A stretch of 64,000 nucleotides of DNA from Paraburkholderia oxyphila NBRC 105797 (GCF_000685075.1 NZ_BAYD01000014.1:1-64000), one strand, 5' to 3'; counted from the first letter of the stretch, positions 28,416-38,049 are shown. The notes: generated by a model not told the origin, from the sequence alone. Made by a program: numbers and translations.

Positions 28416-28979
28416 TCACCAGATGAAGGACGCGCGGGCACTGCCGTTCGCGCCTACGGTCACGGCACTCGTCTTGTCGATGCCGTTGTGGCTCACGTGC
28501 ACGGTATAGCGTCCCGGACGCACGCGCACGAGCATGTAGGGCCCGCGCGAGGTCGTATCGAGCACGCTCGCGCCGTGGGCGTCGACGATCTGCACATGCA
28601 CGTCGGCGAGGAACTCGGCGTTGCGGCCCGTGAAGCGCAGCGAGAGCGGCCATTGCGAGCGCGCGGCCTGCAGCGCCTTCGACTCGTCGAGACCGACACC
28701 ACCCGAGACGAATTCGACGCCGCCCTGCTGCTGCACTTGCGGCATGCCGCCGCCGTTGGTGTTGCCGGCGCTCGAGTTATCGGTGGACGTTCCGCCCACC
28801 GTGCCGTTGGTGGGATTCATGCCATTCATGGCGCCATTGGCGCCGCCTGGCTGCATCGGCATGGATTGCATCGGTGCGCTGCCTTGCTGCGCCGCCGCGC
28901 CGGCCGAGAAGCCGAGTGCCAGAGTAGCCGCGAGCGCGACGCTCGAAAGGACAGGACGCGTTTTATGAAACCTCTTCAT
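28416..28979 (-). CDS. periplasmic protein with carboxypeptidase-regulatory-like beta domain
   Basis: This 187-residue protein has a signal peptide (VALAATLALGFSAGAAAQ), a Met/Asn/Gly-rich low-complexity linker (residues about 35-85), and a C-terminal beta-sandwich stretch with GPYMLVRVRPGRYTVHVSHNGI, the pattern of carboxypeptidase-regulatory-like domains. No enzyme domain is present, so it may be a structural or binding protein of the envelope. The ATG follows AAGGAG at 8 nt. It lies just downstream of the degP-type gene but after its terminator. Confidence 0.75.
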   Translation of the reverse strand: MKRFHKTRPVLSSVALAATLALGFSAGAAAQQGSAPMQSMPMQPGGANGAMNGMNPTNGTVGGTSTDNSSAGNTNGGGMPQVQQQGGVEFVSGGVGLDESKALQAARSQWPLSLRFTGRNAEFLADVHVQIVDAHGASVLDTTSRGPYMLVRVRPGRYTVHVSHNGIDKTSAVTVGANGSARASFIW

Positions 28980-29074
28980 CGTGACTGCTCCTTACAGGTT
29001 GGTCCGGTACAGAACCCGCGCAAACCGCATGCCCGTTTGATCGGACGACAGCCACACCCAGAATACGCCGCAGC

Positions 29075-29114
29075 AAAGAAAACTGCCGCCGGGGCGCGAG
29101 GCCCACGGCGGCAG
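29075..29114 (-). terminator. terminator after the degP-type gene
   Basis: An 8-bp stem CTGCCGCC/GGCGGCAG (29083-29090 with 29107-29114) has a 16-nt loop. It is followed on the minus strand by TTTTCTTT. Confidence 0.75.
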
Positions 29115-29180
29115 TGAAAAAGCGGCCCGGAAATCCCGGTATGAAGCGCACCAGACCGCTGGAGCGATTCGAGACTTCGA

Positions 29181-30689
29181 TCAGCCGAGATCGACCGGCA
29201 CGAAGATCTGCGCGTCGTCGCGCTGGATCAGGAGTGCGATGCTGTTGCCCGCGTGCGCGATCATCTGCTTGAGCTGATCGGCGCTCGTCACCGGGCGGCC
29301 GTTCACCGCGAGGATCACGTCGCCGGGCTGGATGCCGGCGTTTTCCGCCGCACCGGCCGCCTGTTCGACGAGCAGGCCGTGATCGACCGAGCTGTTGCTC
29401 TTCTCTTCCGGCGTGAGCGGACGCACCGCGACGCCCAGACGCCCTTGCATCTGCGACTGCGGCGTGTCGTTCGAGGCGACCTTGCTGTCGCTGAGCGAGC
29501 CGATCGTCGCCGAGAAGTCCTTGGTCGACTTGTCGCGCCACACCTGAATGTCGGCCTTCGTACCCGGCTTCATGCCCGCGATCAGCGAAGGCAGGTCGGA
29601 CGAGTCGCCCACTGGCTCGCCGTTCACGGCAAGGATCACGTCGCCGGGCTTCAGGCCCGCCTTGGCGGCCGGACCGTTCGAATCCACCGAGCTCACCAGC
29701 GCGCCGCGCGGCTTGTCCATGCCGAACGAGTCGGCGAGCGTCTGGTTCATCGACTGCACCGCGACACCGAGGCGCCCGCGGCTCACGTGGCCGGTCTTGA
29801 CGAGGTCGTCCTTGACCTTCATCGCCTCATTGATCGGGATCGCGAACGAAAGGCCCTGGAAGCCGCCCGTCTGCGAGTAGATCATCGAGTTGATGCCGAT
29901 CACTTCGCCCTGCAGATTGAAGAGCGGGCCGCCCGAGTTGCCGGGGTTCACCGGCACGTCGGTCTGGATGAACGGCGTGTAATTCTCGTCGGGCAGCGAG
30001 CGCGACTTCGCGCTGATGATGCCCGAGGTCACGGTGTTGTCGAAGCCATAGGGCGAGCCGATCGCCACCACCCACTGGCCGACCTTGCTCTGGCGCGGGT
30101 CGCCGATCTTCACGGTCGGCAGATCCTTCGCATCGATCTTGAGCACGGCGACGTCGGACTGCTTGTCGGCGCCCACGACCTTGGCCTTGAATTCGCGCTT
30201 GTCGGTGAGCTTCACGGTCACGACGTTCGCGCCGTCCACGACGTGCGCGTTCGTGAGGATGTAGCCGTCCGGGCTGATGATGAAGCCGGAGCCGAGGCTC
30301 GTGCTCGGCGTGTCGGGCTGCATGCCGCCGCCGTCGCCGCCGCCCATGCCGGGCATGCCGCCGTAGAAGTGCTTGAAGAACTGGTAGAAGGGATCGCTCG
30401 GATCGATCGGCAATTGCTGCGCACCGCCGCCACCGCCGCGCAGGGCCGTCTGCTTCACGACGTGCTTCGCGCTGATGTTGACGACCGCCGGGCCGTAGGT
30501 TTCGACGAGGCCCGAGAAGTCAGGAATGCCGGTCTTGGCCGCGGCTTCGGCGGGCATCAACGCGGCGGCCTGCGCCTGCGTGATGACCTGGGGCGGCGGC
30601 ACGTCGCGGCGCCCGGCCACGTAGCCCGCCGACAACGCGACGGCAACGGCGATGGCCACGGCACTGCGGGTAATGACTTTGGTATTCAT
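29181..30689 (-). CDS. degP: Do-family periplasmic serine protease (DegP/HtrA)
   Basis: This 502-residue protease-chaperone has a signal-anchor N-terminus, a trypsin-like domain with His in ILTNAHVVD, Asp in SDVAVLKID and Ser in NPGNSGGPLF, then two PDZ domains (GRLGVAVQSMNQ and GRLGVAVRPLTPEE as starts). It degrades misfolded envelope proteins. A Gly/Met-rich insertion, MPGMGGGDGGGMQ, lies in the LA loop region. It is downstream of, and on the same strand as, a two-component system, with a PmrA-type box between them, suggesting envelope-stress control. Confidence 0.93.
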   Translation of the reverse strand: MNTKVITRSAVAIAVAVALSAGYVAGRRDVPPPQVITQAQAAALMPAEAAAKTGIPDFSGLVETYGPAVVNISAKHVVKQTALRGGGGGAQQLPIDPSDPFYQFFKHFYGGMPGMGGGDGGGMQPDTPSTSLGSGFIISPDGYILTNAHVVDGANVVTVKLTDKREFKAKVVGADKQSDVAVLKIDAKDLPTVKIGDPRQSKVGQWVVAIGSPYGFDNTVTSGIISAKSRSLPDENYTPFIQTDVPVNPGNSGGPLFNLQGEVIGINSMIYSQTGGFQGLSFAIPINEAMKVKDDLVKTGHVSRGRLGVAVQSMNQTLADSFGMDKPRGALVSSVDSNGPAAKAGLKPGDVILAVNGEPVGDSSDLPSLIAGMKPGTKADIQVWRDKSTKDFSATIGSLSDSKVASNDTPQSQMQGRLGVAVRPLTPEEKSNSSVDHGLLVEQAAGAAENAGIQPGDVILAVNGRPVTSADQLKQMIAHAGNSIALLIQRDDAQIFVPVDLG

Positions 30690-30730
30690 AGCGGACTCCT
30701 TGCGCGGGATACTGTCACGACGTAACGAAG

Positions 30731-30761
30731 ATTAAGCGGTATCACTTAAAGGAGTCTTAAG
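30731..30761 (-). promoter_or_regulatory. PmrA/QseB-type response-regulator box upstream of degP
   Basis: Read on the minus strand, CTTAAG-N5-TTTAAG (30745-30761) matches the PmrA consensus YTTAAK-N5-YTTAAK, and a further CTTAAT lies 8 bp on (30731-30736). It is 42-72 bp upstream of the degP start and beside the genes of a PmrAB/QseBC-like system. Confidence 0.6.
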
Positions 30762-30899
30762 CGGGGAACCAAACCGCAAAGTCCCGTGCACAGGGCGTTT
30801 GCGGGGGCCTTCGAGCTGCGCCGCGAGGGCTGCGGCGCGGCCGTCACGCGCACACTGAAAGCAAAAAGGAAGCTTCAATGCGCGCCGCGCAGGCAATGC

Positions 30900-32201
30900 T
30901 CAAAACCGCACGTCCACCTGCAAGCCGCCCGCCGGCGAATCGCCGAGCGTGATCGTGGCGTCGTGCTGATCCGCGATACGGCGCACGATCGCGAGACCGA
31001 GCCCCGTGCCCGATACATCCGTGCGCGCGCGGTTCGCATTCGGACCCACGCGATAGAAGCGGTCGAACACGCGCGGGCGTTCCTCGACGGGAATGCCCGG
31101 CCCGCTGTCCTCGATGCGCACGAGCGGATGCCCATCGTCCACGATGAGCCTCACGTCCACGCGTCCGCCCGCGGGCGTGTATTTCGTCGCGTTGTCGAGC
31201 AGGTTGTTGAACATCACGCGCAGGGCATCGGCGTCGCCATGCACGTGCGCGTCGACGCTCTCCTCGATGCCGAGGTCCACGCCGCGCTGCTGGGCGAGCG
31301 GCGCATAGTTGAGCACGCAATCATCGAGCAGCGCATGCAGGTCGACGCTTCGCGCACGCGCGTGACCGTCGGGCTCCGAGCGCGCGAGCGCGAGCAGTTG
31401 CTCGGCGAGGCGCGTGGCGCGCGTCACACCCGCCTGCAGGTCGCCGATCGCTTCGCGGCGCGTTTCGTCATCCCTTGCGCGCGCAACGAGTTGCGCCTGG
31501 ATCTGCACGGCCGCGAGCGGCGTGCGCAATTCGTGCGCGGCGTCGGCCACGAAGGCCTTTTGCGTATCGATTGCCTGCGCGAGGCGCTCGAGCAGCGCGT
31601 TGAGCGCATGCACGAGCGGCGTGACCTCGCGCGGCAGGCGCTGCTCGGGCAGCGGCTCGAGCGCCTCCGGGTGGCGCGTGTCGAGCGCGCGGGCGACGCG
31701 CGAGAGCGGCTTGAGGCCCCGCCCCACCACCATCCACACGGCCAGACCGAGGAACGGCAGCAGCACGATCAGCGGCCAGAGCGTGCGCCACGCGACGTTC
31801 GCGGCGAGGCGGTTGCGCACCGTCATCGGCTGCGCGAGCTGCACGACGTTATCGCCGACGATCGCGCCATAGACGCGCCAGTCGCCGCGGTCGGTGCGCT
31901 CGGTCGAAAAGCCGAGCTCCGCGCGCGGCGCGAGCGGCGCGCGCGGATGCGAGTAGTACATCAGCACGCCATTGCGGTTCCAGATCTGCAGGACGATGCC
32001 TTCGGTGCCGGTGTCGCGCGAGCTGAGGATCTCGTTGAACGGCTCGGAGGGCAGCGCGGCCGCAATCTCCTGCAACTGGTAGTCGAACAGCTCATTGGCT
32101 TCGGCCAGCGCCTGGCGATAGATCAGCCAGCCCGCGAGGCTCACGCCCGCGACGACGATCGCGAGCAGCCAGAACAGCAGTTGTCTGCGGATCGAACTCA
32201 T
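30900..32201 (-). CDS. sensor histidine kinase (PmrB/QseC-like)
   Basis: This 433-residue membrane kinase has TM1 at about 8-28, a periplasmic sensor of about 120 residues, TM2 around 140-160, a HAMP-like linker, the phospho-acceptor box FVADAAHELRTPL, then N-box NNLLDNATKYTP, and G-boxes VEDSGPGIP-like (IEDSGPGIP) and GTGLGLAIV. It autophosphorylates and feeds the response regulator encoded 16 bp upstream. The stimulus is unknown; relatives sense metals, pH or polymyxin-type stress. Confidence 0.92.
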   Translation of the reverse strand: MSSIRRQLLFWLLAIVVAGVSLAGWLIYRQALAEANELFDYQLQEIAAALPSEPFNEILSSRDTGTEGIVLQIWNRNGVLMYYSHPRAPLAPRAELGFSTERTDRGDWRVYGAIVGDNVVQLAQPMTVRNRLAANVAWRTLWPLIVLLPFLGLAVWMVVGRGLKPLSRVARALDTRHPEALEPLPEQRLPREVTPLVHALNALLERLAQAIDTQKAFVADAAHELRTPLAAVQIQAQLVARARDDETRREAIGDLQAGVTRATRLAEQLLALARSEPDGHARARSVDLHALLDDCVLNYAPLAQQRGVDLGIEESVDAHVHGDADALRVMFNNLLDNATKYTPAGGRVDVRLIVDDGHPLVRIEDSGPGIPVEERPRVFDRFYRVGPNANRARTDVSGTGLGLAIVRRIADQHDATITLGDSPAGGLQVDVRF

Positions 32202-32217
32202 CGGGTGGCGCTCGTCC

Positions 32218-32880
32218 TCACGCGTCTTTCGCGATCATGTAGCCGAGGCCGCGCACGTTGCGGATCAGATCGGCGCCGAGCTTCTTGCGCAGCGCATGGA
32301 TATAGACCTCGACCGTGTTGCTGCCGATCTCCTCGCCCCAGCCGTACATCTTTTCTTCGAGCTGGGTCTTGGAGAGCACCGCGCCCGGGCGCGCGAGCAG
32401 TGCCTCCAGCAAGGCGAACTCGCGCGCGGAGAGCGCGACGGGCGAGCCGTCCTGGGTCACCTGGTGCGAGGCGGGATCGAGCGTGATCGAGCCGTGGCGG
32501 ATCGTGGAATCGCTGCGGCCCGACTGGCGGCGGATCAGCGCGCGCATGCGCGCGCCCAGTTCGTCGAGATCGAAGGGCTTGATGAGGTAGTCGTCGGCGC
32601 CGGCGTCGAGGCCCTTCACGCGGTCGGCAATCGCGTCGCGCGCGGTGAGGATCAGCACGGGCAGCGCCACGCTGCGTGCGCGCAGCGTGCGCAACACGTC
32701 GAGGCCGTCGCGCTTGGGCAGCCCGAGATCGAGCAGCATCAGATCATAGGTTTCGCCGCTCGCGGCCGAGAGCGCGGCCTCGCCGTCCTCGACCCAGTCG
32801 ACCGCGAAGCCTTCGCCGCGCAGCGCCTTGCGCACGCCCTCGGCAATCATGCGGTCATCTTCGACTAGCAGTATGCGCAT
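32218..32880 (-). CDS. OmpR/PhoB-family response regulator (PmrA/QseB-like)
   Basis: This 220-residue regulator has a receiver domain with the acidic pocket VEDD, phospho-acceptor Asp in LLDLGLPKRDG, Thr in ILTARD and Lys in LIKPFD. A winged-helix DNA-binding domain follows, with LSAREFALLEALL and SNTVEVYIHALRKKLG. Sequence style is the PmrA/QseB subgroup, which binds TTAAG-like half-sites, consistent with the box at 30731-30761. It is cotranscribed with the kinase gene. Confidence 0.93.
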   Translation of the reverse strand: MRILLVEDDRMIAEGVRKALRGEGFAVDWVEDGEAALSAASGETYDLMLLDLGLPKRDGLDVLRTLRARSVALPVLILTARDAIADRVKGLDAGADDYLIKPFDLDELGARMRALIRRQSGRSDSTIRHGSITLDPASHQVTQDGSPVALSAREFALLEALLARPGAVLSKTQLEEKMYGWGEEIGSNTVEVYIHALRKKLGADLIRNVRGLGYMIAKDA

Positions 32881-33305
32881 CGTAATGAATTGGCCAGGCG
32901 GCGCGCGCGGCGCCGCGCCTGAAGTGAATGTCGATGGCTGCATTCTAGCGCCTCGACACGCGCCGCATGCCGTCGGGGCGGACGCGACGCCCCGCGCGCC
33001 TGCCTGGAACGGCGGCGCGCAAGCGCGCCCCGTCCTGCGCTGACACGACCTTTTCCCACATTTCTCGCCGCCAATGCGCGCACGCCACGCGAGGTCTTTA
33101 CAATGTGCGCTTTTGCGGCGCGCGGCGCCGCGATGCGAACGCGCCCTTTCAGTTGTCTCCGGTTGGCATGCAAGGCGACGCGCGCATCGCAAAAGCCACG
33201 CGCCAGCCGTATTCCGCGTCCGCGCACGACACTCGCGAAAAGCCCGCCCGGGCGAGCAGCGCCGCGCGCGGCCCCCGCATTGCCTGCCCTCGTCCAACGC
33301 TCTTC
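32881..33305. other. intergenic region between response regulator and dacB
   Basis: This 425-bp divergent gap holds no gene I can support. A TACAAT hexamer at 33099-33104 (+) looks like a -10 for dacB, giving a leader near 195 nt. No TTAAG-type box is present, so autoregulation of the two-component genes is not indicated. Confidence 0.4.
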
Positions 33306-35093
33306 ATGCCGCCCGTTTCGCTGTCCCGAATTCGTACCCTGTTCCGCCTGAACACCCCGCGCACACCGTGTGCCACGCGCGCGGCCAAGGCCGCCGCAAA
33401 GGCCGCCACCGTGACCTCGGCCGCCAACTCGGCCGCAACCATCATCGTGGCAGCCGCAACCGTCGGCGTCGACGCGCGCCGCCGCCGTGCGCCGCGCCCC
33501 CTCGCGCTCGCGCTGGCTTGCGCGGCGCTCACGGCGGCCTTTGCCGGCGCGCCGGCCCACGCCCAGCCCGCCGGCGCGCGCGTGCCCACGGTCAACGTCA
33601 GCACCGTCTTGCCGCCCAGCGTGATGGCGGGACTCGAGCGCGCGCACGTGCCGCTTTCGTCGGTGAGCGTCGTGATCGAAAAGGTGGGTGACCGGCAGCC
33701 GAGCGTCGCCGTCAACGCGGGCCAGCCGATGATGCCCGCCTCGACGATGAAGCTCGTCACCACCTGGAGCGGCCTCTCGATGCTCGGGCCCGACTACCGC
33801 TGGAAGACCAGCGCCTACACCGACGGCGAGGTGGACGCGAGCGGCACGCTGCACGGCAACCTCTACATCAAGGGCACGGGCGACCCGAAGCTCGTCCCCG
33901 AGGAGCTGATCGATCTCGTGCAGAAGATCCGCGCGACCGGCATCGTGCGCATCGAAGGCTCGCTCGTGCTCGACAAGAGCGAGTTCGACGCCTCCACGCG
34001 CGATCTGCCCTCGTTCGACGGCGACAACAGCGCGCCCTACAACGTCGGCCCCGATCCGCTGATGTACGCGTTCAAGGCGGTCTCGTTCACGTTCTCGCCC
34101 TCGCGCGACGGCGTCTCGATCGACGTGGTGCCGCCCGTCGCGCAATGGCAGATCGACAACCAGATCCGCGAGCGCGGCGGCAAGTGCGGCGGGCTGCTGC
34201 CGAGCCCGCAAGTGACGCCGGGCGCGAACGGCGTCGTCACGGCGAGCTTCGCGGGCAACTACGCGTTGGGCTGCGGCGACCGCACGCTCAACATGGCCGC
34301 GCCCGTCGATCACAGCACCTTCTTCGCCGACGGCTTCCTCGCGCTCTGGCAGCAAGCGGGCGGCACCTTTGCGGGCACGACCCGCGAAGGCGTCGTGCCG
34401 CCGCGCGCGCGTCTGCTGGGCGTGCATCAGAGCCCGCCGCTCGCGGACGTCGTGCGCGACATCAACAAGTTCAGCAACAACGTGATGGCGCGCAATCTGT
34501 TCCTCACGCTCGGCGCCGTCGAGGAGAAGCCGCCCGCGACCACGGCGAAGGCCGCCACCGCCGTCACCACATTCCTGCGCAAGAGCGGCCTCAACATGCC
34601 CGAGCTCGTGCTCGACAACGGCTGCGGCCTCTCGCGCGAGGAGCACATCAGCGCGCTTTCGCTCGCGAGTCTGCTGCAAGCCGCCAACGCGAGCCCGGTG
34701 GCGCAGCCGTTCATCGACTCGCTGCCGATCGCGGGCGTGGACGGCACCATGCGCAACCGCCTGAACAACGCGGGCGTGGACGGCAACGCGCACATCAAGA
34801 CCGGCACGCTGCGCGACGTGCGCGCGATCGCGGGCTACGTGGCCTCGCAAAACGGCGAGAGCTGGATCGTCGTGAGCCTCATCAACGACCCGCGTGCCGA
34901 AGCCGCGCGCGCCGCGCATGACGCCCTGCTCGAATGGGTCTACCAGGGCATGCCCGAGGAAAAGCCCGTGTACGTCGACCCGCATCCGAAGCGCGCGCCG
35001 AAGGCGGCACGCGCCGGCCACGTGACGAAGGCGGAAAAGACGAGCCAGGCCGCCGAGCGCAAGGCTGCGAAGAGGCAGCGCGGCGCGCATTGA
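33306..35093 (+). CDS. dacB: D-alanyl-D-alanine carboxypeptidase/endopeptidase (PBP4, DacB)
   Basis: This 595-residue class C penicillin-binding protein trims peptidoglycan stem peptides in the periplasm. Active-site motifs are SxxK in ASTMKL, SxN in KFSNNVMARN and KTG in HIKTGTLRDV. The first 85 residues are unusual: an Ala-rich stretch precedes a typical signal sequence (LALALACAALTAAFAGAPAHA). The true start could therefore be further downstream, but no better start codon with a ribosome site is visible. The C-terminus is basic (Lys/Arg/Ala). Confidence 0.9.
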   Translation: MPPVSLSRIRTLFRLNTPRTPCATRAAKAAAKAATVTSAANSAATIIVAAATVGVDARRRRAPRPLALALACAALTAAFAGAPAHAQPAGARVPTVNVSTVLPPSVMAGLERAHVPLSSVSVVIEKVGDRQPSVAVNAGQPMMPASTMKLVTTWSGLSMLGPDYRWKTSAYTDGEVDASGTLHGNLYIKGTGDPKLVPEELIDLVQKIRATGIVRIEGSLVLDKSEFDASTRDLPSFDGDNSAPYNVGPDPLMYAFKAVSFTFSPSRDGVSIDVVPPVAQWQIDNQIRERGGKCGGLLPSPQVTPGANGVVTASFAGNYALGCGDRTLNMAAPVDHSTFFADGFLALWQQAGGTFAGTTREGVVPPRARLLGVHQSPPLADVVRDINKFSNNVMARNLFLTLGAVEEKPPATTAKAATAVTTFLRKSGLNMPELVLDNGCGLSREEHISALSLASLLQAANASPVAQPFIDSLPIAGVDGTMRNRLNNAGVDGNAHIKTGTLRDVRAIAGYVASQNGESWIVVSLINDPRAEAARAAHDALLEWVYQGMPEEKPVYVDPHPKRAPKAARAGHVTKAEKTSQAAERKAAKRQRGAH

Positions 35094-35100
35094 TGGCATG

Positions 35101-35127
35101 AGCGCGCCAGACGGATCCTGGCGCGCT
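35101..35127 (+). terminator. hairpin after dacB
   Basis: A perfect 10-bp stem AGCGCGCCAG/CTGGCGCGCT (35101-35110 with 35118-35127) starts 7 bp past the dacB stop. There is no T-run, so it is a weak or Rho-assisted terminator. Confidence 0.5.
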
Positions 35128-35533
35128 TACCTCCCCGTTCTCCACTCACGATCTCCTTTCTCGATCGCGTGCCCTCATTCGTGCGCGCCACTCACACGGA
35201 TCGGCTTGCCGATCTGAGCGCACTACACCCCGCCAGGCAGACCGAACGCGCATATCGAGCCACTGCCCGAATGCCGCTCAAAGCCGTGCCGCTCGAAGAT
35301 TTCCTCTAGCAAAGCCCCGCGCGCCGCATGCGTCGGACGTGTACTCTGACGGGCAAAGTCGGGTAGCGCGCAAGAATATGCGCACACCCACGGCTAACCG
35401 CACCATGTGTGGATCCACATCAACGCGCATGCTGACGTGTTGTGCCTGGGGTCCCGCGAGGTGCGATCGACAAAACACAACAATGCCGCGCTGACTCGCC
35501 AGCGCCGGTCACGGGACAAGGAGGACGAGATTC
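35128..35533. other. intergenic region upstream of the sterol-desaturase-type gene
   Basis: About 400 bp without a supportable gene. The only notable item is a 12-bp palindrome TGTGGATCCACA at 35408-35419. A strong AAGGAGG just before 35534 belongs to the next gene. Confidence 0.4.
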
Positions 35534-36469
35534 GTGCAGTTCGACGCTGAATGGCTGCTGCTCGCCCTCGCGCCCGTCTTTCTCGCCTGCATCGGCTGGG
35601 AGGCCTGGCATCTCGCCCGCACCCGCCCCGGCGCCGCGCTCTACAACTGGCCCGACACGCTCTGCAACGCCGCGCTCGCGCTCATGCACCAGTGCGCCGA
35701 CAAGCTCGCCTGGCTCGTGGCCATCCCCGTCTACGCTTACGTCTATCGCCATTGGCGCATCGTCTCGTGGCAGCCCGGCCTCGGCGCATGGCTCGCGCTG
35801 TTCGTCGCCCAGGACCTGCTCTACTACGTGTTCCACCGCGCGAGCCACCGCGTACGGTGGCTCTGGGCCGCGCACGTCGTCCATCATTCGTCGGAACGGC
35901 TCAATCTTTCCACCGCGTTCCGCCAAAGCCTCATGTACCCCATCGCGGGCATGTGGGTCTTCTGGATCCCGCTGGCCGTGCTCGGCTTCCCGCCGATGCA
36001 GATCGTCGGCATCGTGCTCGTCAATCTCGCGTTCCAGTTCTTCGCGCACACCCAGGCCATCGGCAAGCTCGGCTGGCTCGAATACGTCTTCAACACGCCG
36101 TCGATGCATCGCGTCCATCACGCGCGCAATGCGCAATACATCGACCGCAACTACGCAGGCGTGCTCGCGATCTGGGACCGACTGTTCGGCAGCTACGTCG
36201 TGGAGGACACGCACGAGCCGCCCGTCTACGGCATCGTCAAGCCGCTCGACACCTACAACCCGCTCAAGGCGAGCTTTCACGAATGGCTCGACATGGCGCG
36301 CGATTTCGCCCGCATGCCTGACTCGCGCACGCGGCTTGCTGCGCTATTCGCGCCACCGGACTGGTGCGCGCGCTGGGACGCGGCACAGCTCGCCTCGGGC
36401 TTACGTGGAATACGAACATCCGTGTCGGAAAACAACACCAAGGGTGACATCGGGTCGCACAAAACATGA
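35534..36469 (+). CDS. sterol desaturase / fatty acid hydroxylase family membrane enzyme
   Basis: This 311-residue integral membrane di-iron oxygenase has the His clusters HRASH (about 105), HVVHHSSE (about 118) and MHRVHHARN (about 200), the ligand set of the fatty acid hydroxylase superfamily. Several transmembrane segments surround them. The GTG at 35534 is preceded by AAGGAGG at 9 nt, which decides the start. Bacterial members act on lipids or carotenoids; the substrate here is unknown. Confidence 0.88.
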   Translation: MQFDAEWLLLALAPVFLACIGWEAWHLARTRPGAALYNWPDTLCNAALALMHQCADKLAWLVAIPVYAYVYRHWRIVSWQPGLGAWLALFVAQDLLYYVFHRASHRVRWLWAAHVVHHSSERLNLSTAFRQSLMYPIAGMWVFWIPLAVLGFPPMQIVGIVLVNLAFQFFAHTQAIGKLGWLEYVFNTPSMHRVHHARNAQYIDRNYAGVLAIWDRLFGSYVVEDTHEPPVYGIVKPLDTYNPLKASFHEWLDMARDFARMPDSRTRLAALFAPPDWCARWDAAQLASGLRGIRTSVSENNTKGDIGSHKT

Positions 36470-36634
36470 CAGATTGCGTAGTCTGATGGCGAGGACCTTG
36501 GGGGACCACGCCACTTCGACTCAACACAACGCGCGGCAAGACCTGGCGACACAGGCATCCGCAGCATTGGCAGCACCAGAAGCTCGCATCAGGCAATGGC
36601 AACACAAGCCACAAACAGAGGAGATGAAGTGAAT

Positions 36635-38020
36635 ATGAAGCAACAAGGACCGAGACACCGTACGCTCGTGCGCGCCACCCAGATCGCTCTCGCGAGCGCC
36701 GCTTTCGCGCTCCTCGCCGCTTGCGGCGGCGGTAGCAGCAGTAGCAGCAGCGCGAGCACGCCGCCGCCGTCCGGCGTCAACCTGCAGGTGGTGGCATTCG
36801 GCACGAGCCTCACCGACGCCGGCACGTATTCGGAGCAGATCCTGCCGGGCTACGGTGGCGGCCGCTTCACGACCAACCCGGGCGAAGTCTGGGCGCAGAA
36901 GGTCTCCGAGTATTTCGGCAATTCACTGACGCCGGCCTTCGAAGGCGGCTTCGGCCTGCCGTTGACGGCCACGGGCGGCCTCGACTACGCGCAGGGCGGC
37001 GCTTTCGTCTCCACCGGCGGCGTGGCCAATACCAGCGCCGCGATTCCGACCGCGAGCGAGGAGCCGCTGACCTGGCAGGTCAGCCAGTATCTGGCGCAAC
37101 ACGGCGGCTTCAATGCGAATCAGCTCGTGCTCGTCGAAGGCGGCTCGAACGAAATCCTGGCGCTGCTGAACAACAACGGCGCAGGACTCACGGCGTTCGC
37201 CACCGGGCTCGCCAAGGCCAACTTCAGCGCGGCCGCCAGCGACCCCGCAACCCAGCAAAAGGCACTTCAGCAGCTGGTGGCGGAAGGCTTTACGGCCGCA
37301 CAGGCCCAGGCACTCGTGCCCGCCGCCATCGCGTTGACCATCGTCAACACGGACACGAACGCCAGCACGGACTTCGCGTCGGTCCTGCCGATCATCACCG
37401 CTGCCGGCGCGCTTGCGGACCTCGTCAACACGCAGATCGCCGGTACGGCCAAGGTCGCGGTCGCGACGGTGCCCGACGTCGGCAAGGCGCCGGCAGCGTT
37501 GGCCGCCGATTCGAGCGCCGGCGCAACGCCGGGCTCCGCGAACGCGCCCGACCAGGCACTGTCGCTCGTTTCGGCCATGTACAACCTCACGCTGCTGCAG
37601 GGTCTTCAACCCTCTCTCGCGGCCAAGAAGGTCATCCCGATCGATACGTTCTCGTGGGTCGACCAGACGATCCAGAATGCGGCCAGCCTCGGCTTCACCG
37701 TGACGAACACGGGTACCGCCTGCAATCTCACGCTGATGGAAACCGATGCCACCAACTATGCGCTGGCCAACGCGCAAACCGTGCTGGGCCTGAACCCGGC
37801 CACGACGCCGCAGGCCGTCATCGATGCAGCAGCACAGCAATACGGTCAAGCCTTCGGTAATTCGCTGTTCTGCTCGCCGCAAACGCTGACGACGCCCAAC
37901 GCGCCCACGACCTACATGTTCGCGGATCTGTTCCACCCGACCACGGAGCTGCACGCGCAGTTCGCCACGTACGTGGAAACCCAGCTGGCTGCCGCAGGCA
38001 TTGGCAAGGCACCGCAGTAA
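36635..38020 (+). CDS. GDSL/SGNH-type esterase lipoprotein
   Basis: This 461-residue secreted protein has a lipobox LLAACG and a Gly/Ser-rich linker. The SGNH esterase core has FGTSLTDAG (block I, Ser nucleophile), VEGGSNEI (block III with Asn), and DLFHPTTELH (block V with Asp and His near the C-terminus). A second start, GTG at 36629, has the closer ribosome site (AGGAG 5 nt upstream); the ATG at 36635 is 11 nt away. It is probably an outer-membrane-anchored or secreted lipase/esterase. It is monocistronic with a strong terminator after it. Confidence 0.88.
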   Translation: MKQQGPRHRTLVRATQIALASAAFALLAACGGGSSSSSSASTPPPSGVNLQVVAFGTSLTDAGTYSEQILPGYGGGRFTTNPGEVWAQKVSEYFGNSLTPAFEGGFGLPLTATGGLDYAQGGAFVSTGGVANTSAAIPTASEEPLTWQVSQYLAQHGGFNANQLVLVEGGSNEILALLNNNGAGLTAFATGLAKANFSAAASDPATQQKALQQLVAEGFTAAQAQALVPAAIALTIVNTDTNASTDFASVLPIITAAGALADLVNTQIAGTAKVAVATVPDVGKAPAALAADSSAGATPGSANAPDQALSLVSAMYNLTLLQGLQPSLAAKKVIPIDTFSWVDQTIQNAASLGFTVTNTGTACNLTLMETDATNYALANAQTVLGLNPATTPQAVIDAAAQQYGQAFGNSLFCSPQTLTTPNAPTTYMFADLFHPTTELHAQFATYVETQLAAAGIGKAPQ

Positions 38021-38049
38021 GAGCCTCACGCGCCGGGCCTCCCGGCAAA

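Noticed and set aside
33103..33351. 82-codon open frame between the response regulator and dacB
   Set aside because: Arg/Pro-rich, no ribosome site and overlapping the dacB start; likely chance in GC-rich DNA.
35408..35419. Palindrome TGTGGATCCACA as an operator
   Set aside because: A single 12-bp dyad far from a start, with no repeat or promoter next to it, is not enough.
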